Shown: piece after piece, positions 34,290 through 46,505 of the stretch
Numbering within the stretch: position 1 is the stretch's first letter
Layout of the letters: every line of letters begins with the position of its first letter
From: Acholoe squamosa
Taxonomy: Eukaryota; Annelida; Polychaeta; Phyllodocida; Polynoidae
Assembly (NCBI GenBank): GCA_949317995.1
Contig: OX439035.1
Span: 77,832,394-77,896,393 of the forward strand
Direction: 5' to 3'
Length of the DNA stretch: 64,000 bases
Notes under the pieces: model-generated
Told to the model about the DNA's origin: nothing
Database searches by the model: none
The model's input: only the letters and a program-made list of their open reading frames with translations
Program-made: the position numbers and the translations under genes

Positions 34290-37200
34290 TTGAGGGGATA
34301 GCCATCCAGATGCTAGTGGACACCGGCGCATCCCTGAATATCATCTCCCAGGGTTGGTGGGAACACCACGGAGGGTGTCGACCGTTGGAGGAGATGGGCG
34401 AGGTGGTCTTTTCAGTGGATGGGCGCCCCCTTAAGCTGAAAGGGGAGGTGCGGACTCCTATACAGCTGGGGGATAGGAGGATCAAGGCAACCTTTATTGT
34501 ATAGGACACCGGGATGGAAAAAATCCTGGGGGCAGCCTTCCTACGAGAGAATCATCTCATGGTGGACGTGGCAAAGGGTAGGTTGATCTGGACTAACCCC
34601 GAGGTGTCGTGTCGCGTTGTAAGTGTCCAGTCGGCGGTGGTGGGGTCCGGGGAGGAGACATTCCTGGAAGGCCTCATCACGGGACTGTGGCAGGAGGGTG
34701 TAAATGGAATAACAGAAGGCATGGCAGGGCAAAAAGACGAGCCAAATTTTTTGGTGGGACGAAGCCTGGTGCAACCACAGAACAGGGAAACATGGGTGAG
34801 GGTACTCAACCCGGGGCCCGAGCCAAGTATAGTCTACCAGGACATGACATTGGGCGCTATCCAGAAGGTGGAGGCCCCCACCGAGAACGGCAACCCAGAG
34901 GGAAAGGGGGGAAGTTGGTGAAGGAGGATAGGAACAATCTCTAGAGAGCAAAGGAGGGATCTGATTACGGAGCTGGTGGCAGGCACAGAAGCTGATAGAA
35001 GAAGGTAGCTGGCTGACCTATTGGAGAGGCACATACAAGCCTTTCAGTGGCATAAGGATGATAAGGGTCATACCACCCTGGCCCAACACCAGATTGATAA
35101 GGGAGGCCACCCGCCGATAAAGCAACCACCCATGCGGTTAGTCCATCACAGAAGGGCGACCATCGAGGAGGAGGTGGATAAGATGTTGGAGGCAGGAGCA
35201 ATTGAGCCCTCAATGAGCCCATGGGTGTCTCCTGTGGTACTCGTGAAGAAAAAGGATAGAACAATGCGATTCTGTGTGGATTACGCTGCTTGAACAAGGC
35301 CACGGTCAAGGATGCCTATCCACTTCCCAGGGTGGAGGATTGCCTGGATACCATGGCAGGTGCCACCTGGTTTTCGTCTATGGACCTGGCCAGCAGGTAC
35401 TGGCAACTGGATCTGGCTGAGGGAGATAAGGAGAAGACTGCATTTACCACCCACCGGGGATTGTACCAATTTATCAGGATGCCGTTTGGATTATGTAACG
35501 CCCCCGGAACCTTTGAAAGGTTGCCATGTGGGGGCTACAATGGCGTACCTGCTTGGTATATCTGGACGACATAGTGGTCTTTGCGGAGTCGTTTGAACAA
35601 CACTTAGTGAGGCTGGAGGAGGTATTACAGAGGTTGACGGAGGCGGGCCATAAGATAAAGCCCTCAAAGTACTAGCTAGCCCGGCAGAGGATTCTATTTT
35701 TGGGACATCAAATAATCAAGGACGGTGTCGAGACTGACCCTGCCAAGGTGGAGGCCATCCATGGGTGGCCCCCGCCCCAGAATGTCACCGAGGTGCAGAG
35801 TTTCCTGGGCCTGGCGGGATACTACAGGACGTTCGGTCCAGACTTCTCCTTGGTGGCTAAACCCCTTAGCTCCCTGGCGGAGAAGGGGCATACGTTTAGG
35901 TGGACTTCGGAGTGTGAGGAGGCCTTCCGGAGGTTGAAGCAGAAGCTCATGGAGGCCCCCATTCTCGGGTTTCCCCAGCCGGAGGGGCAACTCATCATGG
36001 ATACAGCTGCCAGTGACACGGGACTAGGGACAGTACTGGGGCAGGAACAGGACGGGGTAGAGAGAGTGCTGGCCTATGCTAGTAGAACTCTCAGCAAACC
36101 AGAAAGGAATTACTGTGTGACATGCAGAGAGTTGCTAGCTATTGTTTTTGGCTTGTGGAAGTTTAAGCACTACCCGATAGGATGGCCGGTGGTGTTGCAC
36201 ACGGACCATGCATCTCTCTGGTGGCTGCTGGAGTTCAAAGAACCAGAGGGCCAACTGGCCCGGTGGCTGCAGATAATTAGCACTTACGACATCATGATAC
36301 AGCACCGCCCCGGAAAAGCTCATGGAAATGCGGACGGTTTATCCTGAACACTGTGTAGGCAGTGTGGTAGGGACCCGGAGGAAGGAATGAAGTGGTGTCG
36401 AGTCTTTACCAGAGCTCAGTGTCAGGGGTTGGAGGGCAAGGACCAACCCAGAGCAGAGGGCCCTGAATCCCCCGTGGGGAAGCCATGGGGAACGCTACAA
36501 GATGAAGACCCGCTACTTCATCAGGTCCGGGGGTGGGCGCAGGGAATGGAGGTTCCCCCTGAGACCACTAGGCGTGATTGGAGTTATGAACCAAAAGCAT
36601 GGTATGCCCAGTGCGAGAGACTAGTTCTGCAGAAGGGCGTGCTGGGACGATGGTGGATAGGGGAGGCAGGGTCTACTCATTTCCAGATAGCAGTACCAAA
36701 GGCCAGTCAGGAGGATGTGCTGTGGGAGGTGGATGGGGAACCGATGGCGGGACACCTGGGACGAAATAAAATGATCCAAAGAATCCAAGGGGGGTACTAC
36801 TGGCCGGACTTTCGCAGGGACGTCACTCTGTGGTGTGAGCAGTGTGAGCCCTGCCGATGGGGCACGTGGGTGCGGGGTTATCACTTCAGAGAGTAGCACT
36901 GGACGTAATGGGGCCGTTGCCACCAACATCCGGGGGCAACCAATATATCCTGGTGGCAGCTGATTACTTAACTAAGTGGACAGAGGCCTATGCTATCCCT
37001 AACCAGGAGGCTCTCACGGTGGCCAGGAAGGTGGTGGAAGAATTCATATGCCGCTTTGGAGCACCGGCGGAAATTCATACCGACCAGGGCAAGAACTTCC
37101 AGTCGGGACTGTTCAAGGAAATAATAGCACTACTGGGAGTCAGTCAGACCCGAACCTGCGCCTTTAGGCCACAGAGCGATGGCATGGTAGAGAGGGCCAA

Positions 37201-37560
37201 CAGGACCATAGTGGCACTCCTGTCTATGGTGGTGGCCACTAACCAACTGGACTGGGATCTTCAGCTTACCTTTGTTATGGCGACCTACAGGTCTTCAGTG
37301 CACAGCATCACCGGATTGTCTCCTAACCTGATGATGATGGGAAGGGAAACGGTGGTGCCCTTACACCTCATTAACCCCCTGGATCCTCCCCCAAGTAGTA
37401 CGGCGGGGTATGCTGCAGAGCTGCAAGAAAAGATGGCCCGGGCTTATGAGACAGCTAGAATCAGCACAGGGCGATCGGTGGCCCGACAACGGCGCAGTTA
37501 TGACGCCAGGGCGGAGAGGGTTCCATACAAGTGGGGTCCCCAGTATTCTATTATCGGCCA
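34290..37560 (+). pseudogene. pol region of the Ty3/Gypsy fossil (PR-RT-RH-IN)
   Basis: In order: aspartic protease motif VDTGASLNII near 34317; reverse transcriptase about 35020-35600 (FSSMDLASRYWQLDL, MPFGLCNAPGTF); RNase H about 35970-36350 (YASRTLSKPERNY); integrase about 36690-37560 with the zinc-binding HHCC part and the DDE core (ALDVMGPLP, IHTDQGKNF). This order identifies Metaviridae (Ty3/Gypsy). Fossil, broken. Confidence 0.9.
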
Positions 37561-40500
37561 CTAAAAAAAAAGGGACTCTCACCCAAACTTCAAAACGAAG
37601 GTGGTACATTTTGACTCCATCAAGGAGGTTTGCCTGCCAGAGGAAGAGAACTCGGAGGGAGAGGGAGGAGAGTTGGAGGAGGAGTTGGAGACTCAGCCAG
37701 GGGAGGGGGACACCGTGCCCCCTCCCTTGCTAGAGGATGACCCCCCTGGGGCACGGGACAGTGTGGGCGATAATCAGGGAAAGTGGCCTAGGGGGCTGCC
37801 GCAGTAAATATCCCCCTAGTAAAATGGCGGAGGGCAGGGCCTCCCCGCCAAGGGTGGTAACTCGGATGCGGGTGATATCACCAAAGCCATAATGGAGAGC
37901 TTCTTCGAGATAACGGTCACAATCCCGCAAGACATGGTAGAGGACAGGCATTTGGTTTTAAGGAGGGAGAAGGATGGCCGTAAGAACACACTAAGGGGGG
38001 AGGCCCAACCAGGTCCAGGGGCAGGAGGAGGAGGGCTAGCGAAGGAGCGTACTAAAGAGAGGGGGACCCACCGGGAGGGTCGGAGACGGGAGAGAGGGGG
38101 CCGATCCCCCCCGAAATCATCATCCAGTCGATCTGATAGCCGCCCCTGACAGGGGGAGGGGGGCAGCAATCGGAGCAGACACTGCCAGAGGTCCACCGAC
38201 AAGTCCTCATACTGGAGACGGGAGGGGGACCACCGCGGAAGGAAGGGGCGTGGGAGAGACAGCCATTCCAGACCCCGTTCCCACGAGGCACGCCCACCGG
38301 AGCGGGTGGCGGAGGAAGCTAGGAACGTGTTCCCAAGGTCGAAGGACATCCGGGAAAACAGGGAAACCCCGGCACTCGAGCGTGCGGGGAAGGTCCTTGG
38401 CTTCTGATTGGTCAGGAGCGCAAAAAGGGGAGGGGTGGGTCAAGACATTGGGGGTATATAGAGGGGACACGCACCCCTGACCTTATCAACCAGAGACAAC
38501 CAGACCTTATCACAATGCCAAAGAAGACAGAAGAGGAGAGGGTATTACCCATGGATTGGGTGGGGGGTCAAGCTCCCGAAGTTTAGGTGTGAGATCTGCA
38601 AGGCTGAGGGTAAGCCGTATACCTTTGGCCGGAAACGACACCAGAGACGGCATGCATCTGTCCAGGAGGGGTATGAGTGTCCGGCTAAGGACTATAAGAA
38701 CGACTTGGTGAGACATGTGGATAGGCAGCAAGAGGAGTTCGCTAGTTGGGTTCCCCCCAAATCGACCAAACAGATACAACTTGGGGGAGATACAACACTG
38801 CTGCCAGCCAGGAGCCGGCACCCACCAAGCAGCGGCCAAAAACAAAGAAGTCAAAGACGAGGGGGGCGTCTACTGCCCTTAAACCCGCCGCCACCACCAC
38901 CGAGATGGCTGGACCCTCAAAAGACACCCCGGGCGCCGCCTCCACCATCTCCTCGCTGGTATCTACAGGATTAGTATTGGTGAGGAGGAGATAGAGGAGG
39001 TGGCTGCAGCAGCTAAGTATCTGGAGGAGTTGGTGGGGTTGGCCACCCCGCTGAGTCGGGAGACAGAAAAGGGGGTCACCACTCGTAGCAGCGCGGGGAA
39101 GGGCCGGAAACGGGGCTGCGACTGGCTGGAGGAGGACCCCCCGAGAAGAAATCTTGGAGATCCCCCGGAAAGTTGAAGGAAGAGAAGCAGGCGGGTGACT
39201 GACTGTGAAGGATCCTCTCACTGGGAAATACCTGCTGGCCCCGGAGGAGGAAGACAAAGTCTGTTTCGTAATAAAGCTGCTGGTGGACAGATATGGAAAG
39301 GAGGGTGAGACCCCTACAAAAACACTAGGAAGAGTTGCTGGTGGGCACTCTGGACATTGTGGTGCTTGAGAAGGAATAGCAAAGGAGGGAAAACCTATCC
39401 CGAGAACCCAGTTGAAAGTAGATGACGTGACAGAGGCGGCCACAGATGACACTCATTCTGGTTTAGAATCAAGTCCGGAAAAAGGGTGGACCTTTGATAT
39501 TACGGGAGGCTTAGACTCTAGCCCGGAGAAGGTAAAGCCTTATTCATTAGCAGAGGACTGTCCCAAACCACAGTTAAAACGGAAGTCCATCACACCAACC
39601 AAGAGGGTGACCATCTCCACCCCGACTCCCCAGCCGAGGTTGAGGACCGCGGCACCATCATACAACACCTGGAGGAGGAGGAGGAAGTATTGGTGTTCCC
39701 GGAAGGGGTGGCAGGGTATCCTGACCTGGAGGCGCAATACACAGAGATGATGAAGGCAGGGAGGGAGAGGGTGAGACAGAAAGAGTTGGAGAGACAGAAG
39801 GCACTAGCCAAGAAAGAGCTGGAGGAGAGAAAGGCCTTGGAGGAGGCAAAAGCGAGGGAAGCAGAGGAAAAGAGGGCACTGGCCAAAAAGGCAGGAAAAG
39901 GCAAAGGTAAAAACAGCAAGGGAACGGGGCTAGAGAAACTGATGGAGCAAGTGAACTTAGACACGGGGTATACCCTGGGGAAAACCATTCACCTCCCTCC
40001 CCGAAGACCCCTACCTCTGGAGCTCGGAGGAGTCTGGAAGAACTGATACTACTTACCTGCACACCGGTAGACAAGCCCTCGGAGCAAGCGGGGCGGAGCA
40101 TGAAAAAGGGAGTTAGTAGGCTGGAGTTAGTAGGCTGGAGCCAGGGGGAACGGCAGGGGGAAAGGGACCCATGGAAAAAGGGGGCCGGCGGTCACCCGGT
40201 TTACAGGCTGGTGCTACACCCCAGAGAACGGCAGTCATGGCAGGAGGGGCTATGAGGAGGCCACCGCTTCTGCAATGTCCTAGGATGGCGACGATCGGGC
40301 TGGAGGGTCTCATTGTGTAATCTCCGAAGGGGGATTTCCTACTCCAGATTGAGGCAGGGGAGGAGTCGGGCCACATTGAAATGATGGTTCTAGTTCCGGA
40401 GGGGGTGGAGACACTACAAGGGAGCATTGACAATGAGGATAGGTTAGAGCCCCATACTTCAGAGTAGGTAATTATTGTGACAGACGGTAAAATAGTGCCC

Positions 40501-41590
40501 ATTCCGGAGGGGGGAGTGGCACCTTTGCAGGGGGTGGTAGCAGTAAGTCAGGTGACGGCCTCGAGCCCCCCCCCCCATCCCGTCACTGAATCCACCGGGA
40601 GGGCCGAGGTGGAGGAGACACTCATGCCCTGGAACCAAGACTATACGGGCCCTCGTGAACTTAAGGAGTACGCTCAGTGCCTGAGGCAACCAGGGAATCT
40701 GGGCCCGGAGATGCGAGTGGTGCCGAGGGGTGTCTCTAGTTCAGCTGTACAAAGCCTGGCCAACGGGGATATAGAATTATTCCAGGTCACCAGAACTTGG
40801 TATGGCCAAGCTTCCTGTGCTGCCGTTGTGGGCAGCCCTGGCTGCGGACACCACAGGACGCTGCAAACCAGGAATGCAAGCCGGCAGAGGAAGATGCCTT
40901 GGAAAACTCCAAGCAATAGGGTAAGTGTCTCTTCCGGTAGTCCTAAAGGAGGGGGAGACGGGGACTCCAGCACAGAAGGGCATCTGCAGAGGTCGGTGGA
41001 AAGGAAACGGAGGGGCGGTAGTGCTGCCGGGTCGGAGGATGTCTACGGGGGCCGGAAGGGTAGTGGAGATAGCACTCGAGTAATCAACGGGTGCTCAGCC
41101 AGTACAGGCGGGGGAGAAGTAGAACCTTGACAGAAGCATAGAAACCAGTGTGGGGTAAGAAGTACAGAACGACTTACCCTGTGTTGCAGAGTTGGCGGGC
41201 CACAGGGTTGGCATCCGGAGGCGGTCGGAGGACTGGACAACAGGGCGACCACTGGAGGGCTAGGGAGCTGATCTCGGTGGATGGTCCGGTGGACGATTCG
41301 GTGGACGCTATGCGGAGGAAGCCATGATATGTACTGCTTAGGGGACAGCAGTTGTAGATGAGTTTTGGTACCACTTATAGAGGTGGGGCAGTTAAGCTAG
41401 GTATGTCTTATATAAAAGAATCTCATGTATGTTATTTTGTAAAATTGTATTGTTATACCTTTATGGATAGAGTAATAACAAAGACACCCAGGGGCCATGG
41501 TGTAGTAATGTTTATTCTAAATTGGAAACCCATCTGCAGGAGGGTACTTTGACATTCTTTCCCAGTACATTGTTAATTAGTTGGGGAGAG
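37560..41590 (+). other. Extra 4-kb region between pol and 3' LTR
   Basis: Long for a Ty3/Gypsy element. Rich in Glu, Lys, Arg and Gly codons on the plus strand. Near 38585-38720 a C2H2-like pattern is visible (CEIC ... HQRRH). Near 39740-39930 is a Lys/Glu/Ala-rich coiled-coil-like stretch. No envelope signature (signal peptide, furin site, membrane anchor) was recognised. Degenerate. Confidence 0.6.
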
Positions 41591-41832
41591 TGTGGCGTAG
41601 ACCGAGCGGACGCCGGTGGATCCCCGAAACCATCCTGGTATGGGGGCGGGGTGTCCCACCGGCAGGCAGTCTGGGTTTGGGGTGGCAGCAGAACACACAA
41701 ACACTTGTTTCCGTGAGAAGGTTACAAACTTAGATGGTGCGACAGAGGAAGCCAGGAAATAAAGGATTCTCTTTAATTATACTTGTCGGAGTCATGAGTG
41801 GTCATTTCTAATCCGGAGGAGACTGAAGACGC

Positions 41833-41836
<4 letters not shown>
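41591..41836 (+). repeat. 3' LTR of the Ty3/Gypsy element
   Basis: About 246 bp, starting TGTGGCGTAGACCGAG and ending near GACGCTACT, directly followed by (TA)n. Shorter than the 5' LTR. Confidence 0.9.

Positions 41837-41900
<64 letters not shown>
41837..41900. repeat. (TA)n microsatellite, right flank of the retrotransposon
   Basis: About 64 bp of pure TA continuing the tract at 32505-32549. Confidence 0.95.
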
Positions 41901-41902
<2 letters not shown>

Positions 41903-43086
41903 CATTGTCAAGAGAGTAATGAATATATTAGGGCGGAGAATAGAGATCAGCGGGAGATCAGTTACAATAATTTTTCATGACATGGTAAATCTCTGGTAGT
42001 AAAGAGGGTTGTCTTGCTTGATGGCATCAATTCAGGAAAGTCACAAAAGCACATCTTTAAAATCTAACTTGGAAAATAATTAGCGTTGCTATACTACTAC
42101 CCGACCATCAACCATCAACGGGTTAATTTTTATATACTATCAGTCAACGAGGACAGAGATTATACATGAACATACCATTCGCCAGTGTATGAAGTCTAGA
42201 AGGTCATACAGCCTTGCCGAGAGTAATCTCCCAAGACACTCAACTGCATTTCGGAATTCGTTTTATGTCTAGGAATGGTATGTTTTCTCTGAATTTAGGC
42301 AAGAACGTACCTGATCAAGCAATCAGGGCAAACTTGTGCTAGCAGCTAACGGTAGTGCATTACCGTTATATGCCGTAGGAGACGCCTTTAACACTGTTTA
42401 CTAGACCCCATTCCCCTGCCCCGCCCTTCCATATACCATAAGATCATTTTTCGCCCGATTGGCACTTTCTCGGCCAGATATCGCTCGATTTCGTGCGGCG
42501 TCACGTGACGACGAGATCGTGAACATGCCATCCGCCAGATGGCGCCACGAGTTAATGTCGCCAGGAGGAGAACCTGATAGGTGGGGGCAGTTCTCTGTTT
42601 TATGGCTACCACCCCTCCTATATTGACCGGACAAGAGGGGTAGGTTGTGGAGTGCGGAGGAGGGGGTGAGGGAGAGAAGGGGCCCCTTGGTTTCGGGTAC
42701 TCGATGAAACACTTCAGGCATTTCTGTTACATGTATACCCTCAATGGAGTTTACATCAATGTAACTCTGTGTGGCGACCATGGGCTCGTTATGAGTGCAT
42801 TTCATGGACGACTAGATTTTGTGATGAGGCACACAAAATCTGAGATATAAAATGCAAAAAGTGACATGTCAGTGTTCACAAAAGACGCATAAATAAGGAA
42901 GCCAAGTGGCCAAGTAGATAAATTTGGATATCGGGATGCATCTACCACTCAGAACATGGCATGATTAATCACCCAACCCCCTGAATTAAATACAACTCAG
43001 TGTAAGCGCATACATTTAACTACCCTTTGTATTCTCTTCATGTATTATAAGTATTAGCTCCTGAAAAGTGACAATTCCTGATAGGT
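41901..43086. other. Non-coding stretch with a CpG-rich regulatory-like patch
   Basis: Most of it shows nothing. The patch 42450-42560 is CpG-rich and holds the two motifs listed separately. Confidence 0.4.
42500..42545. promoter_or_regulatory. CACGTG palindrome and CTCF-like motif
   Basis: GTCACGTGAC at 42500-42509 is a perfect palindromic E-box of the MITF/TFE (CLEAR) type. CCGCCAGATGGCGC at 42532-42545 fits the CTCF core CCASYAGRKGGCRS with one mismatch. Both lie in a CpG-rich patch with no assigned gene. Confidence 0.4.
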
Positions 43087-43090
43087 CCAG

Positions 43091-43093
43091 AGA

Positions 43094-43141
<48 letters not shown>

Positions 43142-43151
43142 GAGGGGGAGG

Positions 43152-43209
<58 letters not shown>
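43091..43209. repeat. (GA)n microsatellite, about 120 bp
   Basis: AG dinucleotides with an AGAGGGGGAGGGAGGG interruption near 43141-43158. Purine strand is plus; potential triplex/H-DNA former. Confidence 0.97.
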
Positions 43210-43212
<3 letters not shown>

Positions 43213-45500
43213 ATCATTTAAATATTATTTAGAAATAGGTTTTATGCCTTTGCCACTCCTCCATCATTGTGGCGCTCGGAATTCAGACTTACCTAAGTGT
43301 CTTAGTGGATAGTACCCACCTCTGATATCTGTTGATCTAGAAGTAGATAAAAGGGTCACTCAGGGATTGGCCTTTTACCCTACTGATAGATTACTGGAAG
43401 AGGCAAAACAGAGAGGAGTACATTATTCTGCACCATTCTGTCTCTAATGCAGACTTTCCTAAGCAATAGCCTCTACCATGATGTTATCTGAGTGATGTAC
43501 TCCAGAGGAAATGATGAGGTCCACCAAGCCAACAAGATGTCTCCTGGTTGTGAGTGCCTATGGAAGAGGGGTATTTGGGAGGGACTGTATTGGTGGTAGA
43601 GGGAGGGGTAAGGGGCTCTATTCTGGCCGCTACTGACCAAAATTGCATCAATCTGAAGGTGAGTGGAAGGCAGTACCCTAGGTGGGCCTTCCCACTCCAC
43701 CTTGGCCTATTCAACATTATCAATATGACAACCAACAAGCACGTTCCCCCGAAGATGCCAATATTTGTAAAGTCCTCAACCGGAGCAGAAGTGGGTCCTT
43801 GGTTGGTATCAATATCGTGATACAAAGGATATGATATGGTGCATGGTATGATATCTTTGCATCTCTTTCGGTGGTTAGCTGACATGGATATTTGTAAAGG
43901 AAAATGGATTTGTCATGATAGCATAGAATTGCATCGATTCCACACCGAATTTCAGAGATAAATGGGTATCTCTTTATGTGTTCTTGAATAATATTCCAAA
44001 GGATTTTGTGTGTCAGGTTATTTGAATTGGAACTGAGAAAACTGCTGCAAAATTGGCACAAACTCTGAATGGATCAACAAACTTCCATTGAGGTGGTCAA
44101 TTCATGAGTACTGGCTCACCACCTGACGACGCGCCACCTAGCAGCAACTAACGGAATCATTGTATCAGCGTTAGGACCACGGCAAATCAGTCACATGATC
44201 AGCCAGCCGATCACGTGCCCAATCAGGCGCTCCTGTAACCAATGAGCACCGAGCTGAATCAGCGGAGGCTTTGACCCCTGTGCCTAGCCCTTTAACTCCT
44301 ACAGCATACCTTTTCCCCTAACAGAGCCTTATATGGGACCAAGGACCTGCTATGACATAATATAATTAACCGAACACGAACTTACCACCCCCCTTTCAAG
44401 TGGAAACCTTATAATGAGGACAAGGAGAACTGTCTTCCATATGAATAGACAGAATCATCAATAGTGTCAGAACAATATGGCTGGCCGTGTGAGGTTTTCA
44501 TATAGCACCAGTCGCAGGCTGAGTGTATGGCATCTGGCCTCCTGTCTCCCACGTAATAGTATATTTTATAGCATGTGAGTGGATGTGAGGGAAGTTTTGA
44601 TATACATTAAAATTACAGGTTTATTATATCCTCCATCAGCATAGTGCATGACAGTGATGCAATACTTCCCCTCAATATCAAAGCAAGGCTCACCTCTCCG
44701 GATGGACCATTAGATACCAGTCTAAAGGACAGGAATCTCCACTATCCTCCAGATGGGGCTTCCCGGCTCTGGGTGGTCAGCTCAGGTAAGGGCTGTGCAC
44801 CGATGATATTTGGCCACGTCCAGGATGAAGCAGCCATCACTCTGATCCTCATCCCAGAGCTGGGTGAGATAAGACATTATCTCAGGGACACAGGGGGTGG
44901 GGGAAAGGTGAAGCATGGCCAGGCCCTCCTGTTATCTTGGCAACAGCTCTGCCTGAGCGGTTAAGCAAAACTGTTAAGCAGACCTGATGAGCTGCTCAGA
45001 AACCATAAAGTAGTTGTTTTAGCTGTCCAAGAATGACTTACAGAATTTATAGAGATTCTACTGAAGTAGGGTTGCTGATACAGCGAAATGAGGTTATCAT
45101 TGTGGCTTAACCGAAATCTCCCTAATACAATGCTTTAGACACTGACTGGGCTTTATATGGGTTTAAAGTGCAACGTGGGTTTGTATGTATATGATTTCAA
45201 CACAACAACAATCTATTTTTAATCTGAATAATCTTTTAACACTATGTTCCGCCTTGAGATCTGTCCGTTGGCATAATTATGGGGGAGGGTGCATCAGGCC
45301 CAAATTGCATACTAGATAAAAAGAATAACCTACCCTAGATAGTTTTGGCAGGTTTTCTTTTTCAGCTAATTCATTTCTTTTTACATTAGAATGGCTAATT
45401 GTGAGGGAAGGCATGGATTAACCTGTTTGAGAACTCTCTTGTGTTGGAGGAGGGGAACTATTGGCATAGAGAACATCAGCTTCCCACTACATGTTCCATC
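43210..45500. other. Non-coding stretch with E-box/CCAAT cluster and a weak exon candidate
   Basis: At 44212-44245: CACGTG (44212), CCAATCAG (44219) and an additional CCAATGAG (44239), resembling the clusters at 13.74 and 49.93 kb. Open stretches at 43554-43820 and 44644-44964 end near GT donors but show no family features; they are not called as genes. Confidence 0.35.
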
Positions 45501-46505
45501 CTCAGTTGACACAGCAGTCCTTCCCTGACATCAGCTACCAGCTGCCACCCCTAACATGCTGACATAGCAGTGCTTCCCTGATATCAGCTACCAGCTGCCA
45601 TCCCTAACGTGCTGACACAGCAGTCCTTCCCTGACATCAGCTACCAGCTGCCATCCCTAACTTGCTGACAGAGCAGTCCTTCCCTGACATCAGCTACCAG
45701 CTGCCACCCCTAACATGCTGACATAGCAGTGCTTCCCTGATATCAGCTACCAGCTGCCATCCCTAATGTGCTGACACAGTAGTCCTTCCCTGACATCAGC
45801 TACCAGCTGCCATCCCTAACTTGCTGACACAGCAGTCCTTCCCTGACATCAGCTACCAGCTGCCGTCCCTAACATGCTGACACAGCAGTCCTTCCCTGAC
45901 ATCAGCTACCAGCTGCCATCCCTACCATGCTGACACAGCAGTCCCTCCCTGACACCAGCTACCAGCTGCCATCCATAACAATACTGACACAGCAGTCCTT
46001 CCCTGACACCAGCTACCAGCTGCCATCCCTAACATGCTGACACAGCAGTCCGTCCCTGCCATCAACTACCAGCTGCCATCCCTAACATGCTGACACAGCA
46101 GTCCTTCCCTGACATCAGCTACCAGCTGCCACCCCTAACTTGCTGACACAGCAGTCCTTCCCTGACATCAGCTACCAGCTGCCATCCATAACAATACTGA
46201 CACAGCAGTCCTTCCCTGACACCAGCTACCAGCTGTCATCCCTAACATGCTGACACAGCAGTCCTTCCCTGCCATCAACTACCAGCTGCCATCCCTAACA
46301 TGCTGACACAGCAGTCCTTCCCTGACATCAGCTACCAGCTGCCACCCCTAACATGCTGACACAGCAGTCCTTCCTGCTGTCAGCTACCAGCTTCCACCCC
46401 TCACATGCTGACATAGCAGAATTGAGAGGACGTCAGTTACCCACTTCCACTCAATACTTTCTGACATAGCAAATACTTATAAGACACCAGCTACCCACTG
46501 CCACC
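45501..46505. repeat. 53-bp satellite with higher-order repeats, about 19 copies
   Basis: Unit: TGCTGACACAGCAGTCCTTC + CCTGACATCAGCTACCAGCT + GCCATCCCTAACA. Units are 85-98% alike by eye. Variant marks recur at 159 bp (three units: 45546 and 45705) and at 213 bp (four units: 45971 and 46184), which shows duplication of blocks of units. The last three copies (from about 46370) decay progressively. Confidence 0.95.

Larger units (their letters stand above)
32550..41836 (+). mobile_element. Degenerate Ty3/Gypsy LTR retrotransposon, about 9.3 kb
   Basis: A fossil element on the plus strand: 5' LTR, primer-binding region just after it (TTGGTGACATCGG), gag with a CCHC zinc knuckle, protease (DTGA motif), reverse transcriptase, RNase H and integrase in Ty3/Gypsy order, about 4 kb of extra sequence, and a 3' LTR. 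It is broken, with several breaks in the coding region. The LTRs share about 94% identity over their alignable part (roughly 14 substitutions in 245 bases by eye), so the insertion is old but not ancient. It sits inside a (TA)n tract; the target duplication is therefore hidden in TA repeats. Confidence 0.93.

Noticed and set aside
38742-39452. Long minus-strand open frame inside the retrotransposon
   Set aside because: The element is plus-strand and stop-poor on the reverse strand owing to its G/A-rich sense strand; no motif supports it.
42401-42805. 134-codon minus-strand open frame
   Set aside because: Lies over a CpG-rich regulatory-like patch; no family features or splice signals.
43484-43885. 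Overlapping open frames of 88 (+) and 133 (-) codons
   Set aside because: A donor-like AAG|GTGAGT follows part of the plus frame, but no acceptor, family or repeat supports either strand.
45501-46505. CRISPR-like array (regular 53-bp repeats)
   Set aside because: The units abut with no unique spacers and vary gradually; the context is eukaryotic. It is a satellite.
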